From: an uncultured Ruminiclostridium sp.
Lineage (GTDB): Bacteria; Bacillota; Clostridia; Oscillospirales; Ruminococcaceae
NCBI GenBank assembly: GCA_934462775.1
Contig: CAKSIR010000053.1
Location: forward strand, 1 to 14,274
DNA: 14,274 bases
Reading direction: 5' to 3'
Part shown: positions 5,913-12,736 of the stretch, piece after piece
Layout of the letters: each line of letters begins with the position of its first letter
How positions within the stretch are numbered: the stretch's first letter is position 1
Program-made: the position numbers and the translations under genes
The notes under the pieces: model-generated
Told to the model about the DNA's origin: nothing
The model's database searches: none
Seen by the model: only the letters and a program-made list of their open reading frames with translations

Positions 5913-7982
5913 ATGAAAACCTATGTATGCAAAAACATCAGAAACGTTGCCCTTGCAGGTCATGGCGGAAGCGGAAAGACTTCACTGGCAGAAGCTCTCA
6001 TCTACAAATGCGGCGGCGTTGACAGAATGGGTAAGGTTGCAGACGGTTCGACAATCTGCGACTATGACGCAGATGAAATCAAGAGAAAAATCTCCCTTAA
6101 CACTTCGCTTGCTTATGCAGAGTGGAAGGACGTTAAAATAAATATTATCGACACTCCCGGTCAGTTCGACTTTATCGGCGGAATGTACGAGGGTATGCGC
6201 GCGGCTGAAAGCGTTATTATCGCGCTCCCCGCCAAGGACGGCGTTCAGGTAGGCACAATCAAGGCTTACAAGGAAGCGCATAAGGCGAAGAAAGCAACTA
6301 TGTTCGTTGTTACAAGAATGGAGGAGGAAAACTCCAACTTCTATAAGTGCCTTGAGGAGCTGAAAACGAATTTCGGTCCGTCTATCTGTCCTATCGTTGT
6401 TCCGTTTGACAAGTACGGAACGGTTGAAAGCTACATAAACCTGCTTGAAATGAAGGCGTATAAATACGAAGATGGCGGCAGGGCAGTCGAGGTTCCCATG
6501 CCCGCTTCCGAAAACCGTCTGAAAGGCTTGCGCGCGGCTATGGCTGAGGCGGTTGCCGAAACAGACGAAGAGCTTATGCTGAAGTATTTCGAAAACGAGG
6601 GCGAGGACTTCACGGAAGCCGAAATGATAAAGGGTATCCACGACGGTATTGACGCAGGTACAATCACGCCTGTGGTTTGCTGCTCGGGCGACACGCTGGC
6701 TTCGGTTGATATGCTGCTTAACACTATTGTATATATGCTTCCGAGTCCGGACGAACGCGGCGGCGAAATTACAGAGGACGCAGAGGTTGTTCAGTATACA
6801 AAGGACGCTCCGTTATCCGCATTCGTGTTCAAGACAATTGCCGATCCATTTGTCGGTAAGATGAGCTACGTTAAAATTGTAACAGGCACGCTCACCAACT
6901 CCGCAGCTCCGGTAAACGCAACAACGGGCGAAACCGAAAAGTTCGGCAAAATGCTTGCGTTAAAGGGCAAGAAGCAGGAGGAAATGATCGAGGCTTACGC
7001 AGGCGATATTGTTGCGCTGACAAAGCTGAACGCAAACACAGGCGACACTCTCTGCGATCCGTCAAAGGTGTTCAGCTACGAGAAAATCGAGTTTCCTGTT
7101 CCGTGCTACTTCAAGGCTGTTACCGCTAAGAATAAGGGTGACGAGGGCAAGATAAGCGCAGCTATCAAGCGTATTCTTGAAGAAGATAAGACCCTCGGCT
7201 ATAACCACAATCACGAAACGCATCAGCGTGTTATCGGAGGTCTTGGCGAGCAGCACCTTGACGTTACCGTTGCAAAGCTGAAAAATAAGTTCGGCGTTGA
7301 CGTTGAGCTTTCCGACCCGATTATCGCTTACCGTGAAACAATCCGCAAAAAAGTTACCGCAGAGGGCAAGCACAAGAAACAGTCCGGCGGTCACGGTCAG
7401 TACGGTCACGTTAAAATTGACTTTGAGCCTAACGACACCGACGATTTCAAGTTTGAGGAAAGAGTATTCGGCGGCTCCGTGCCGAAGAATTTCTTCCCTG
7501 CTGTTGAAAAGGGACTTCAGGAAAGCATTGTTCACGGCGTGCTGGCAGGATACCCTGTTGTACGCCTGAAGGCAACCTTGTTCGACGGCTCGTATCACCC
7601 TGTCGACTCGTCTGAACAGGCGTTCAAGATGGCTGCTCACATTGCGTATAAGAACGGTCTGGCGCAGGCTTCGCCGTGTCTGCTGGAGCCGATTATGTCC
7701 ATGAAGATTGTTGTGGGCGATGAAAACACGGGCGACGTTATGGGCATTGTTAATAAGCGCAGAGGCGCAGTTCTCGGAATGAACCCGTACGAAAGCGGAA
7801 TGACGGTTATTGACGCGGAAATGCCTATGGCTGAAATCACCGATTTCTCAACCGTTATCAGACAGATGACCAAGGGCATGGGTTGGTTTACAACTGAATT
7901 TGCCCGCTATGAACAGCTGCCGAGCAACCTTGAAGCCGATGTAATCGCAAACGCTCCTAAGTACGGCGAATACGAGGGATAA
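5913..7982 (+). CDS. EF-G paralogue (FusA2-like translational GTPase)
   Basis: The 689-aa protein has the full five-domain EF-G plan. G1 is GHGGSGKT (16-23); the switch I region is IKRKISLNTSL (56-66); G3 is DTPGQFDF (80-87). Domain II starts near PLSAFVFKTIADPFVGK; domain III has HETHQRVIGGLGEQHLDV; domain IV has KKQSGGHGQYGHVKI and YHPVDSSEQAFKMAA; domain V has RRGAVLGMNPYE. This P-loop and the KKQSGGHGQ segment mark the second, non-canonical EF-G group, not the main FusA (AHIDAGKTT). Two features are odd: the usual catalytic His after DTPG is Gln84, and the NKxD base-recognition motif is T-R-M-E (134-137). The ATG at 5913 has AGAGGT about 8 nt upstream. There is no clear terminator before the next promoter. 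A role on the ribosome is likely but the exact role is unknown. Confidence 0.9.
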   Translation: MKTYVCKNIRNVALAGHGGSGKTSLAEALIYKCGGVDRMGKVADGSTICDYDADEIKRKISLNTSLAYAEWKDVKINIIDTPGQFDFIGGMYEGMRAAESVIIALPAKDGVQVGTIKAYKEAHKAKKATMFVVTRMEEENSNFYKCLEELKTNFGPSICPIVVPFDKYGTVESYINLLEMKAYKYEDGGRAVEVPMPASENRLKGLRAAMAEAVAETDEELMLKYFENEGEDFTEAEMIKGIHDGIDAGTITPVVCCSGDTLASVDMLLNTIVYMLPSPDERGGEITEDAEVVQYTKDAPLSAFVFKTIADPFVGKMSYVKIVTGTLTNSAAPVNATTGETEKFGKMLALKGKKQEEMIEAYAGDIVALTKLNANTGDTLCDPSKVFSYEKIEFPVPCYFKAVTAKNKGDEGKISAAIKRILEEDKTLGYNHNHETHQRVIGGLGEQHLDVTVAKLKNKFGVDVELSDPIIAYRETIRKKVTAEGKHKKQSGGHGQYGHVKIDFEPNDTDDFKFEERVFGGSVPKNFFPAVEKGLQESIVHGVLAGYPVVRLKATLFDGSYHPVDSSEQAFKMAAHIAYKNGLAQASPCLLEPIMSMKIVVGDENTGDVMGIVNKRRGAVLGMNPYESGMTVIDAEMPMAEITDFSTVIRQMTKGMGWFTTEFARYEQLPSNLEADVIANAPKYGEYEG

Positions 7983-7990
7983 ATTCAGAC

Positions 7991-8019
7991 TTGACAAAAT
8001 CCTTACAAAGATTTAATAT
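7991..8019 (+). promoter_or_regulatory. Promoter of the PocR chemoreceptor gene
   Basis: TTGACA (7991-7996), a 17-bp spacer and TAATAT (8014-8019) begin just 9 bp after the EF-G paralogue stop codon. The start codon is about 73 bp further on. A small CGGAT/ATCCG hairpin (8047-8059) lies in the 5' UTR. Confidence 0.8.
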
Positions 8020-8091
8020 GTAAATGGTAGCCTACGGGCAAATTTACGGATAAAATCCGCAGAATATACACAGCACGAAAGGAATACAAAA

Positions 8092-9102
8092 ATGGCACAG
8101 TATAAGCTGCTGGAGCTTATTGACCAGCGTACTTTACAGAATTTACTTGACGCCTTTTCAAAGGCAACGGGAATGGCTGCACTTGCAACCGACCTTGACG
8201 GTCCTGTTACAAACCTAAGCGGTCCGACGGATTTCTGCATGAACTACACAAGAAAATCAAGAGAGGGATGCAACCGCTGCAACCAATGCGATTTAAGAGG
8301 CGGCGATGAAGCGCTTCGTACAGGCAAGCCTGCCGTTTACTATTGTCACGGCGGATTGGTTGACTTTGCGTCGCCGATTATCGTAAACGGCGAGCATATC
8401 GGCTCCCTTATCGGCGGTCAGGTGCTTACGGAAGAACCCGACTTAGAGAAATTCCGCCGCATTGCAGGCGAAATCGGCGTAGATCCTGATAAATATGTCG
8501 CAGCTGTAAAAAAGGTTCAGATTGTTTCAAAGGATAAGGTGGAAAACGCTGCAAACCTGCTGTTCCAGATGGCTAACGCTCTGTCCAGCGCAGGTCTTGA
8601 AAGACACAATGTTCAGCTCAGCGCAGACACAAATTCAGCGCTTATCAGCCGCTTACATAAGCAGTACGACGAAATGACCGAGTTCTCCGACCTTGTTGCA
8701 GACAGAACTCAGAAGCTTTCCGATGAATTCAGCGTAATTCAGTCAAAGACAAAGGAAGCTGTAAAGTCGGTTGAAAACACCAACTCAATCATCAAGCTTA
8801 CCCAGAGCATTACAACGCAGATGACGCTGCTTGGTTTCAACGCGTCAATCGAGGCAAAGCGCGTAGGCGCAGCAGGCGAGGGCTTCAACGTAATTGCTCA
8901 GGAGGTAAGAAAGCTTGCGCAGCAGACGGCTAAGCAGACGGACGACATTGAAAATGTGCTGACTCAGATAAAGGATTCGATCAAGAACATCGAAACCGAG
9001 CTTTCGGGCGGATTTACGCATCTTGCCGAAAACGCTGATACCGTTAAGGAACTGAAGGGTCTTGTTGACCAGACAGCCGAGCTTATAAACCAGATAAAGT
9101 AA
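8092..9102 (+). CDS. Soluble PocR-domain methyl-accepting chemoreceptor
   Basis: This 336-aa protein lacks a signal peptide and membrane segments, so it should be cytosolic. Residues about 5-165 form a PocR-type sensory domain: ATDLDGPVTNLSG, FCMNY, YYCHGGLVDFASPI and IGSLIGGQVL. PocR domains bind small organic ligands; the archetype senses propanediol. Residues about 195-336 form a short MCP signalling coiled coil whose hairpin tip (LLGFNASIEAKRVGAAGEGF, 246-265, then VIAQEVRKLAQQ) is recognisable but departs from the canonical NLLALNAAIEAARAGE. Cysteines C49, C60, C63, C66 and C85 cluster in the sensory domain and could bind a metal, Fe-S cluster or heme. The ATG has AAAGGA about 8 nt upstream. 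No other chemotaxis gene is nearby, so it would act on a CheA/CheW array encoded elsewhere. Confidence 0.9.
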   Translation: MAQYKLLELIDQRTLQNLLDAFSKATGMAALATDLDGPVTNLSGPTDFCMNYTRKSREGCNRCNQCDLRGGDEALRTGKPAVYYCHGGLVDFASPIIVNGEHIGSLIGGQVLTEEPDLEKFRRIAGEIGVDPDKYVAAVKKVQIVSKDKVENAANLLFQMANALSSAGLERHNVQLSADTNSALISRLHKQYDEMTEFSDLVADRTQKLSDEFSVIQSKTKEAVKSVENTNSIIKLTQSITTQMTLLGFNASIEAKRVGAAGEGFNVIAQEVRKLAQQTAKQTDDIENVLTQIKDSIKNIETELSGGFTHLAENADTVKELKGLVDQTAELINQIK

Positions 9103-9107
9103 AATTA

Positions 9108-9137
9108 CAAGCCGTTTCCGAATCAGGAAACGGCTTG
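9108..9137. terminator. Terminator hairpin between convergent genes
   Basis: A perfect 12-bp stem CAAGCCGTTTCC/GGAAACGGCTTG (9108-9119 with 9126-9137) with a 6-nt loop starts 5 bp after the chemoreceptor stop. It is followed by ATTTAT on the plus strand and by TAATTTTACTTT on the minus strand, so it may end transcripts from both directions. Confidence 0.82.
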
Positions 9138-9181
9138 ATTTATGTGGATTAGGTGGTGCGAGCGATAAATTGGAATTTGCG

Positions 9182-9487
9182 TTAGTCTTTGTCAACTTTA
9201 TCTTCAATAAGTTTCTCTATCTCGTCTTTCCAATTTTCGCTCATCATTGCGTCTGCATAAGGAGTAAAGTTCGGATCCTCATTATGTTCAACGGTATGCT
9301 TTATAACCAATTGCTGAATAAACGACCAAATCAGCACAATAAGTATTATCCCTAAGGCAAAATAAAAACACGGTTTTATCCATATTCCTACGATGCCTAA
9401 TACCACGCCAGCCAAAACAAGTATGAATTTCCGCACAATATTTAGTAAAAAACCGCCAAAAAACAATTGTTGATTATATTTTTTCAA
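9182..9487 (-). CDS. Small membrane protein, TTG start, unknown function
   Basis: The 101-aa protein has a basic N terminus, two closely spaced hydrophobic segments (about residues 20-36 and 41-63) and a charged, acidic C-terminal tail of about 38 residues (including NWKDEIEKLIEDK). This suggests a membrane hairpin with a cytosolic tail. I do not recognise a family. The start is TTG at 9485-9487; it is supported by a near-perfect AGGAGGTGA 6-7 nt upstream and a typical MKK-like beginning, and no nearby ATG fits. It lies 79 bp after the NAD+ synthetase gene on the same strand with no visible terminator between, so read-through from that gene is possible. Confidence 0.78.
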   Translation of the reverse strand: MKKYNQQLFFGGFLLNIVRKFILVLAGVVLGIVGIWIKPCFYFALGIILIVLIWSFIQQLVIKHTVEHNEDPNFTPYADAMMSENWKDEIEKLIEDKVDKD

Positions 9488-9566
9488 ACTTTCACCTCCT
9501 CAAATTCCGATTTATCAATTATCCTTCCCTCTCAGCGATGTTGCTATGGCACACAAACTCCAACCT

Positions 9567-11426
9567 TTATAAATTCTCCAGCTGCTCCAGCCAGAGCGCT
9601 GAGCAGGCGTCGCTTGGCATTCTCCAGTCGGCTCTCGGCGACAGCGTTACCGAACCGACCTTTGCCGAATCAGGCAGGCATGAGCGTTTGAACTGCTGTG
9701 AGAAGAAGCGGCGGTAGAAGGTTTTGAGCCATTTCAGCACGGTTTCCTTATCATAGCTGTTTCCAAAGGCATAGCGTGCAAGGCGGTAAACCTTTTTGGG
9801 CGGAAATCCCCAGCGGATAGCGTAATACAGGAAGAAATCGTGCAGCTCATAGGGACCGACCAGATCCTCGGTTATCTGGGTCATTTTGCCCTCGTCAACC
9901 GGCAGCAGCTCCGGACTTACCGGCGTGTCAAGAATATCAAGCAGCACATTTCGCAGCGCCTCGTTTTCCGCGGTGTCGCCGTAGAATTTCACAATGTGCC
10001 TGATAAGAGTTTTCGGAACGGACGCGTTCACGCCGTACATTGACATATGGTCACCGTTATAGGTTGCCCAGCCGAGGGCAAGCTCCGACAAATCTCCCGT
10101 GCCGATAACAAGACCGTTCATTTGATTTGCAACATCCATAAGGATTTTCGTGCGTTCTCTTGCCTGACCGTTTTCAAAAACAACGTTGTGATTGTCAATG
10201 TCGTGTCCGATGTCCGAAAAATGTTGCTTAACGGCGGCGGTAATATCAATTTCGCGGAACGTAACCCCAAGCTCTCTGCATAATATTTCCGCGTTGGATT
10301 TGGTGCGTTTCGTTGTTCCGAAGCAGGGCATTGTAACCGCAGCTACGTCCGTTCTCGGCCGTTTCAGCAAATCCATTGCATTGACCGCAACAAGCAGCGC
10401 AAGACATGAGTCAAGTCCGCCGGAAATGCCGATGACGGCAGTCTGCGCCCTTGTATGCATAAGCCGCTTTTTAAGTCCGTTGCTCTGCATTGCAAGAATC
10501 GCTTCGCAGCGGCTTGCCCTGTCGTTATCCGAGGTGGGAACGAAAGGCGTTTTCGCAATATAGCGGGTAAGCTTTGTTTCTGTCAGCGGCATACTGAACT
10601 CCACAAATTCCACTCCCTCGGCGTCGTTTGTAAAGGTTGTGTTTTTTCTGCGCTCGTTTGCAAGCCGCTGAACGTCAGCCTCCGTTGCAATCATGCCGTT
10701 TTCAAACAGCCTTGTTTCGCACAGCAGCGAACCGTTTTCCGCAATGACGTTGTGTCCTGCAAAAACCATGTCCTGAGTGCTTTCGCCGTCCCCTGCGCTT
10801 GAATAAACGTAGGCGCAGATAAGTCTGCCCGACTGACCGCATACAAGCTGACGGCGGTAATCCGCTTTGCCAATCATTTCATTGCTGGCGGAGCAGTTCA
10901 GGATAATGTTTGCGCCTGCCCTTGCAAGAGCGATTGACGGCGGTTCGACTGCCCACAAATCCTCGCAAAGCTCCACTGCGAAGCTAAATTCTGGCAGTTC
11001 TCTGCAGCGGAAAATCATAGGCTTAAAGCCGCTTTCAAAGTGACGTTTTTCGTAAAATTCGTTGTAATTCGGCAGGAATTTTTTCGGAACAACGCCCAGT
11101 ATTTCACCGTGATACGAAACGATTGCGCAGTTGTACAGCTTGCTGTTTTGCTTTACGGGCGCGCCGAAAACAAGCACAGTGTCAAGCTCTGCCGTCTTTC
11201 TGCAAATTTCGATGCAGGCGTCCCACGCTGCGTCGATAAGCGTCGGCTGAAAGAATAAATCCTGACAGGTGTAGCCGGTAACGCACAGCTCGGGCAGGCA
11301 AAGCAGCTTTACGCCTTGCTCTGCGCCCTCTTTTGCAAGAGCGATTATCTGCTCAGCGTTATATTTGCAGTCGGCAACGCGGATTTCGGGAGTTGCCGCC
11401 GCTATTTTTATAAATCCGTCTTTCAT
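9567..11426 (-). CDS. nadE: Glutamine-dependent NAD+ synthetase
   Basis: The enzyme performs the last step of NAD+ synthesis, amidating nicotinic acid adenine dinucleotide with ATP and ammonia taken from glutamine. The 619-aa protein has two domains. The N-terminal nitrilase-type amidase (about 5-280) shows the Glu-Lys-Cys triad at LCLPELCVTGY (E46), VPKKFLPNYNEFYE (K115) and ELCEDLW (C154). The C-terminal synthetase (about 305-619) shows the PP-loop SGGLDS (335-340), GTGDLSELALGWATYNGDH and YGVNASVPKTLI. The ATG at 11426 has AAAGG 11 nt upstream; the 20-residue upstream extension would overlap its own promoter -35 box. It is divergent from the methyltransferase gene. Confidence 0.96.
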   Translation of the reverse strand: MKDGFIKIAAATPEIRVADCKYNAEQIIALAKEGAEQGVKLLCLPELCVTGYTCQDLFFQPTLIDAAWDACIEICRKTAELDTVLVFGAPVKQNSKLYNCAIVSYHGEILGVVPKKFLPNYNEFYEKRHFESGFKPMIFRCRELPEFSFAVELCEDLWAVEPPSIALARAGANIILNCSASNEMIGKADYRRQLVCGQSGRLICAYVYSSAGDGESTQDMVFAGHNVIAENGSLLCETRLFENGMIATEADVQRLANERRKNTTFTNDAEGVEFVEFSMPLTETKLTRYIAKTPFVPTSDNDRASRCEAILAMQSNGLKKRLMHTRAQTAVIGISGGLDSCLALLVAVNAMDLLKRPRTDVAAVTMPCFGTTKRTKSNAEILCRELGVTFREIDITAAVKQHFSDIGHDIDNHNVVFENGQARERTKILMDVANQMNGLVIGTGDLSELALGWATYNGDHMSMYGVNASVPKTLIRHIVKFYGDTAENEALRNVLLDILDTPVSPELLPVDEGKMTQITEDLVGPYELHDFFLYYAIRWGFPPKKVYRLARYAFGNSYDKETVLKWLKTFYRRFFSQQFKRSCLPDSAKVGSVTLSPRADWRMPSDACSALWLEQLENL

Positions 11427-11457
11427 AGTAAACCAAACCTTTTCTGAGAATACTTTT

Positions 11458-11486
11458 ATTATACTCTTTTTAATTGCAAAATGCAA
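11458..11486 (-). promoter_or_regulatory. nadE promoter
   Basis: On the minus strand TTGCAT (11481-11486), 17 bp, TATAAT (11458-11463). The -10 is perfect and the -35 matches three of six. The start codon is about 32 bp downstream of the -10. Confidence 0.72.
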
Positions 11487-11487
11487 T
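11473..11487. promoter_or_regulatory. Candidate operator over the nadE -35 box
   Basis: ATTGCA-AAA-TGCAAT is a perfect 6-bp inverted repeat around a 3-bp centre and covers the nadE -35 hexamer. Its position fits a repressor site, and NAD genes are often repressed in Firmicutes, but I do not recognise the motif of a known regulator. In AT-rich DNA such a short palindrome can be chance. Confidence 0.35.
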
Positions 11488-11516
11488 AAAGGCTTTTATT
11501 TTCCTCGAAATTATTG

Positions 11517-11522
11517 TATAAT
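11517..11522 (+). promoter_or_regulatory. Candidate -10 box for the methyltransferase operon
   Basis: TATAAT stands 28 bp before the methyltransferase start codon. No good -35 hexamer is seen 16-18 bp upstream (TTTTAT-like only), so it may be weak or need an activator. Confidence 0.5.
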
Positions 11523-11550
11523 AAAGGCATCAACTTACTGCGAGGTTTAT

Positions 11551-12129
11551 ATGTTTGAAATAACTGTAAAGGACATACCTCTCCGCTTTGAAACCAACGA
11601 TGAGGTCTTTTCGCCAAAGGCTGCCGACAAGGGTACCCTTGCAATGCTTTCCCATGTTGATTTCGCAGCAGGGGACAAGGTGTTGGATTTAGGCTGCGGC
11701 TGCGGAATAGTGGGAATTACCGCTGCTAAAATAATCGGCGGGGGAAAGGTATTTATGTGCGACATAAGCAGGAATGCGGTTGAGCTGTCGGCGAAAAATG
11801 CGGCGCTTAACGGCGTTTCCGATGTTACAATCGTTCAGAGCGATGGAATGAAAAGCCTTACGGAAAGCGGATTTACGCTTATACTGTCAAACCCGCCCTA
11901 TCATACGGATTTTTCCGTTGCCAAATCGTTCATTGAAAAAGGCTTCAACCGTCTTGTTGTCGGCGGCAAAATGTTTATGGTAACAAAGCGGCTGGACTGG
12001 TACAAAAACAAGCTTACAGCTATTTTCGGCGGCGTAAAGATATACGAACACGACGGCTATTTTGTTTTTGAAGCGGAAAAACGCAGGGCGGAGTATGCAA
12101 ACGCCTTTAAGAAAGGAAAAAAGAAATGA
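11551..12129 (+). CDS. RsmC-like class I SAM-dependent methyltransferase
   Basis: The 192-aa protein has a single Rossmann methyltransferase domain of the MTS type, as in the catalytic half of RsmC/RlmG. Visible are EVFSPKAADKGTLAML (18-33), motif I DLGCGCG (46-52), an acidic residue at the end of beta-2 (CDIS, D71), and NPPYH (114-118), the signature of enzymes that methylate exocyclic amino groups of guanine or adenine in RNA or DNA. The RsmC N-terminal pseudo-domain is absent, as in many short Firmicute homologues. A 16S or 23S rRNA guanine is the likeliest target, but this is inference. The ATG at 11551 has GAGGT 4 nt upstream; an in-frame extension to 11365 would run back into nadE. Its stop overlaps the next gene by 4 bp (ATGA). 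Confidence 0.88.
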   Translation: MFEITVKDIPLRFETNDEVFSPKAADKGTLAMLSHVDFAAGDKVLDLGCGCGIVGITAAKIIGGGKVFMCDISRNAVELSAKNAALNGVSDVTIVQSDGMKSLTESGFTLILSNPPYHTDFSVAKSFIEKGFNRLVVGGKMFMVTKRLDWYKNKLTAIFGGVKIYEHDGYFVFEAEKRRAEYANAFKKGKKK

Positions 12130-12458
12130 ACATTCAGATTTTCGGTAAAAACAAGTGCTTTGACACCAAAAAGGCACAGAGATATTTTAAGGAGCGCGGA
12201 ATTAAATTTCAGCTTGTCGATATTCTTGACAAAGGGCTGAGCAAGGGCGAATTTAACAGCGTTTGTCAGGCGGTCGGCGGAGTTGACAAGCTGATTGACG
12301 AAAACAGCAAGGACTATTTTGAAATAAAATATCTGTTGGACGATGCCAAGCCTGATAAGCTTATGGCAAATCCAAAGCTTTACAAAACCCCAATCGTACG
12401 AAACGGAAAGCAGGCTACCGTAGGTTATCAGCCTGATGTATGGAAAACATGGGAATAA
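12126..12458 (+). CDS. ArsC/Spx family thioredoxin-fold protein
   Basis: The 110-aa length and order of elements fit the ArsC/Spx/YffB family: beta strand MNIQIFG, active-site loop KCFDT with a single Cys11, helix KKAQRYFKERGI, strand FQLVDIL, and late in the chain KLYKTPIVRNGKQATVGY with the conserved Thr-Pro. There is no CxxC, so it is not a typical Spx redox switch. The full arsenate reductase residues are not confirmed, so it may be an uncharacterised thiol protein. The ATG overlaps the methyltransferase stop (ATGA), with AAAGGA about 11 nt upstream, so translation of the pair is probably coupled. No arsenic-resistance gene is nearby. Confidence 0.85.
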   Translation: MNIQIFGKNKCFDTKKAQRYFKERGIKFQLVDILDKGLSKGEFNSVCQAVGGVDKLIDENSKDYFEIKYLLDDAKPDKLMANPKLYKTPIVRNGKQATVGYQPDVWKTWE

Positions 12459-12489
12459 TGTAAAATTTATCCAAAATGTAAATCTGCAC

Positions 12490-12519
12490 TTGACTTGTAT
12501 GTCTTGAATTTGTTATAAT
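12490..12519 (+). promoter_or_regulatory. Promoter of the mgtE leader and gene
   Basis: TTGACT (12490-12495), an 18-bp spacer and TATAAT (12514-12519). Transcription would start near 12526, leaving a leader of about 210 nt before the mgtE start codon. Confidence 0.8.
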
Positions 12520-12550
12520 GAAATAAGTAAAAAAGAAAGAGGTGAACAGC

Positions 12551-12649
12551 GTGAATAACTGTGACAGTTGCGGGCGACGCAGAAAAAGTATTTCTTCACA
12601 TATTTGGCATGGCTGCAGCGCGTCATTGCGCTGTTCGGCTGTGTTTTAA
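12551..12649 (+). CDS. Possible 32-aa leader peptide upstream of mgtE
   Basis: A GTG codon at 12551 stands 6-7 nt after AAAGAGGTGA, a good ribosome binding site, and opens a 32-codon frame ending at TAA 12647-12649. The peptide would start MNNCDSCGRRRK and has four Cys and a run of three Arg plus Lys. The codons for Gly8-Arg11 overlap the antiterminator strand (12573-12582), and the stop codon lies 16 nt before the terminator stem, so translation could influence the fold. There is no homology support, and it may simply be an untranslated part of an RNA aptamer. Confidence 0.4.
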   Translation: MNNCDSCGRRRKSISSHIWHGCSASLRCSAVF

Positions 12650-12665
12650 TCTGTGCTGATGCTTT

Positions 12666-12695
12666 CCCCTGCGTTGCCGCAGGGGCTTTATTTTT
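12666..12695 (+). terminator. Intrinsic terminator inside the mgtE leader
   Basis: An 8-bp, almost all-GC stem CCCCTGCG/CGCAGGGG (12666-12673 with 12678-12685) with a TTGC loop is followed by CTTTATTTTT. It lies between the mgtE promoter and the mgtE ribosome binding site, so it must be bypassed for expression. Confidence 0.88.
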
Positions 12696-12736
12696 GCCCG
12701 CAGCTCCGAAAAAAAATATTAACGGAGGTACTTGCA

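Larger units (their letters stand above)
12526..12695 (+). promoter_or_regulatory. mgtE leader: candidate transcription attenuator
   Basis: The leader ends in a strong terminator (12666-12695) ahead of mgtE. Its 5' part holds GGCGACGCAG (12573-12582), which can pair with CTGCGTTGCC (12669-12678) over 10 bp with one G-U; this would disrupt the terminator stem. Other possible stems are GAACAGCG/CGCTGTTC (12544-12551 with 12629-12636), AACTG/CAGTT (12557-12569) and CAGCGC/GCGCTG (12616-12633). This is the arrangement of a riboswitch or leader-peptide attenuator. I looked for M-box motifs, the usual Mg2+ riboswitch before such genes, and did not see them. Confidence 0.7.

Noticed and set aside
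5982..6641. 219-codon minus-strand ORF opposite the EF-G paralogue
   Set aside because: It is antisense to the G domain, which has clear GTPase motifs, and has no ribosome binding site. It is a codon-bias shadow.
7062..7640. 192-codon minus-strand ORF opposite EF-G domains III-IV
   Set aside because: It is antisense to well-conserved EF-G sequence and shows no recognisable protein features.
7983..8091. Cyclic-di-GMP (GEMM) riboswitch before the chemoreceptor gene
   Set aside because: A GGTAGCC and a CGGGCAAAT occur, but the sequence between promoter and start codon is too short and lacks the paired helices of the aptamer.
12526..12660. M-box (ykoK) Mg2+ riboswitch before mgtE
   Set aside because: The position is right and an AGGTGA occurs, but the remaining conserved blocks are not visible by eye. 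I describe it as an unassigned attenuator; a covariance-model search would settle it.
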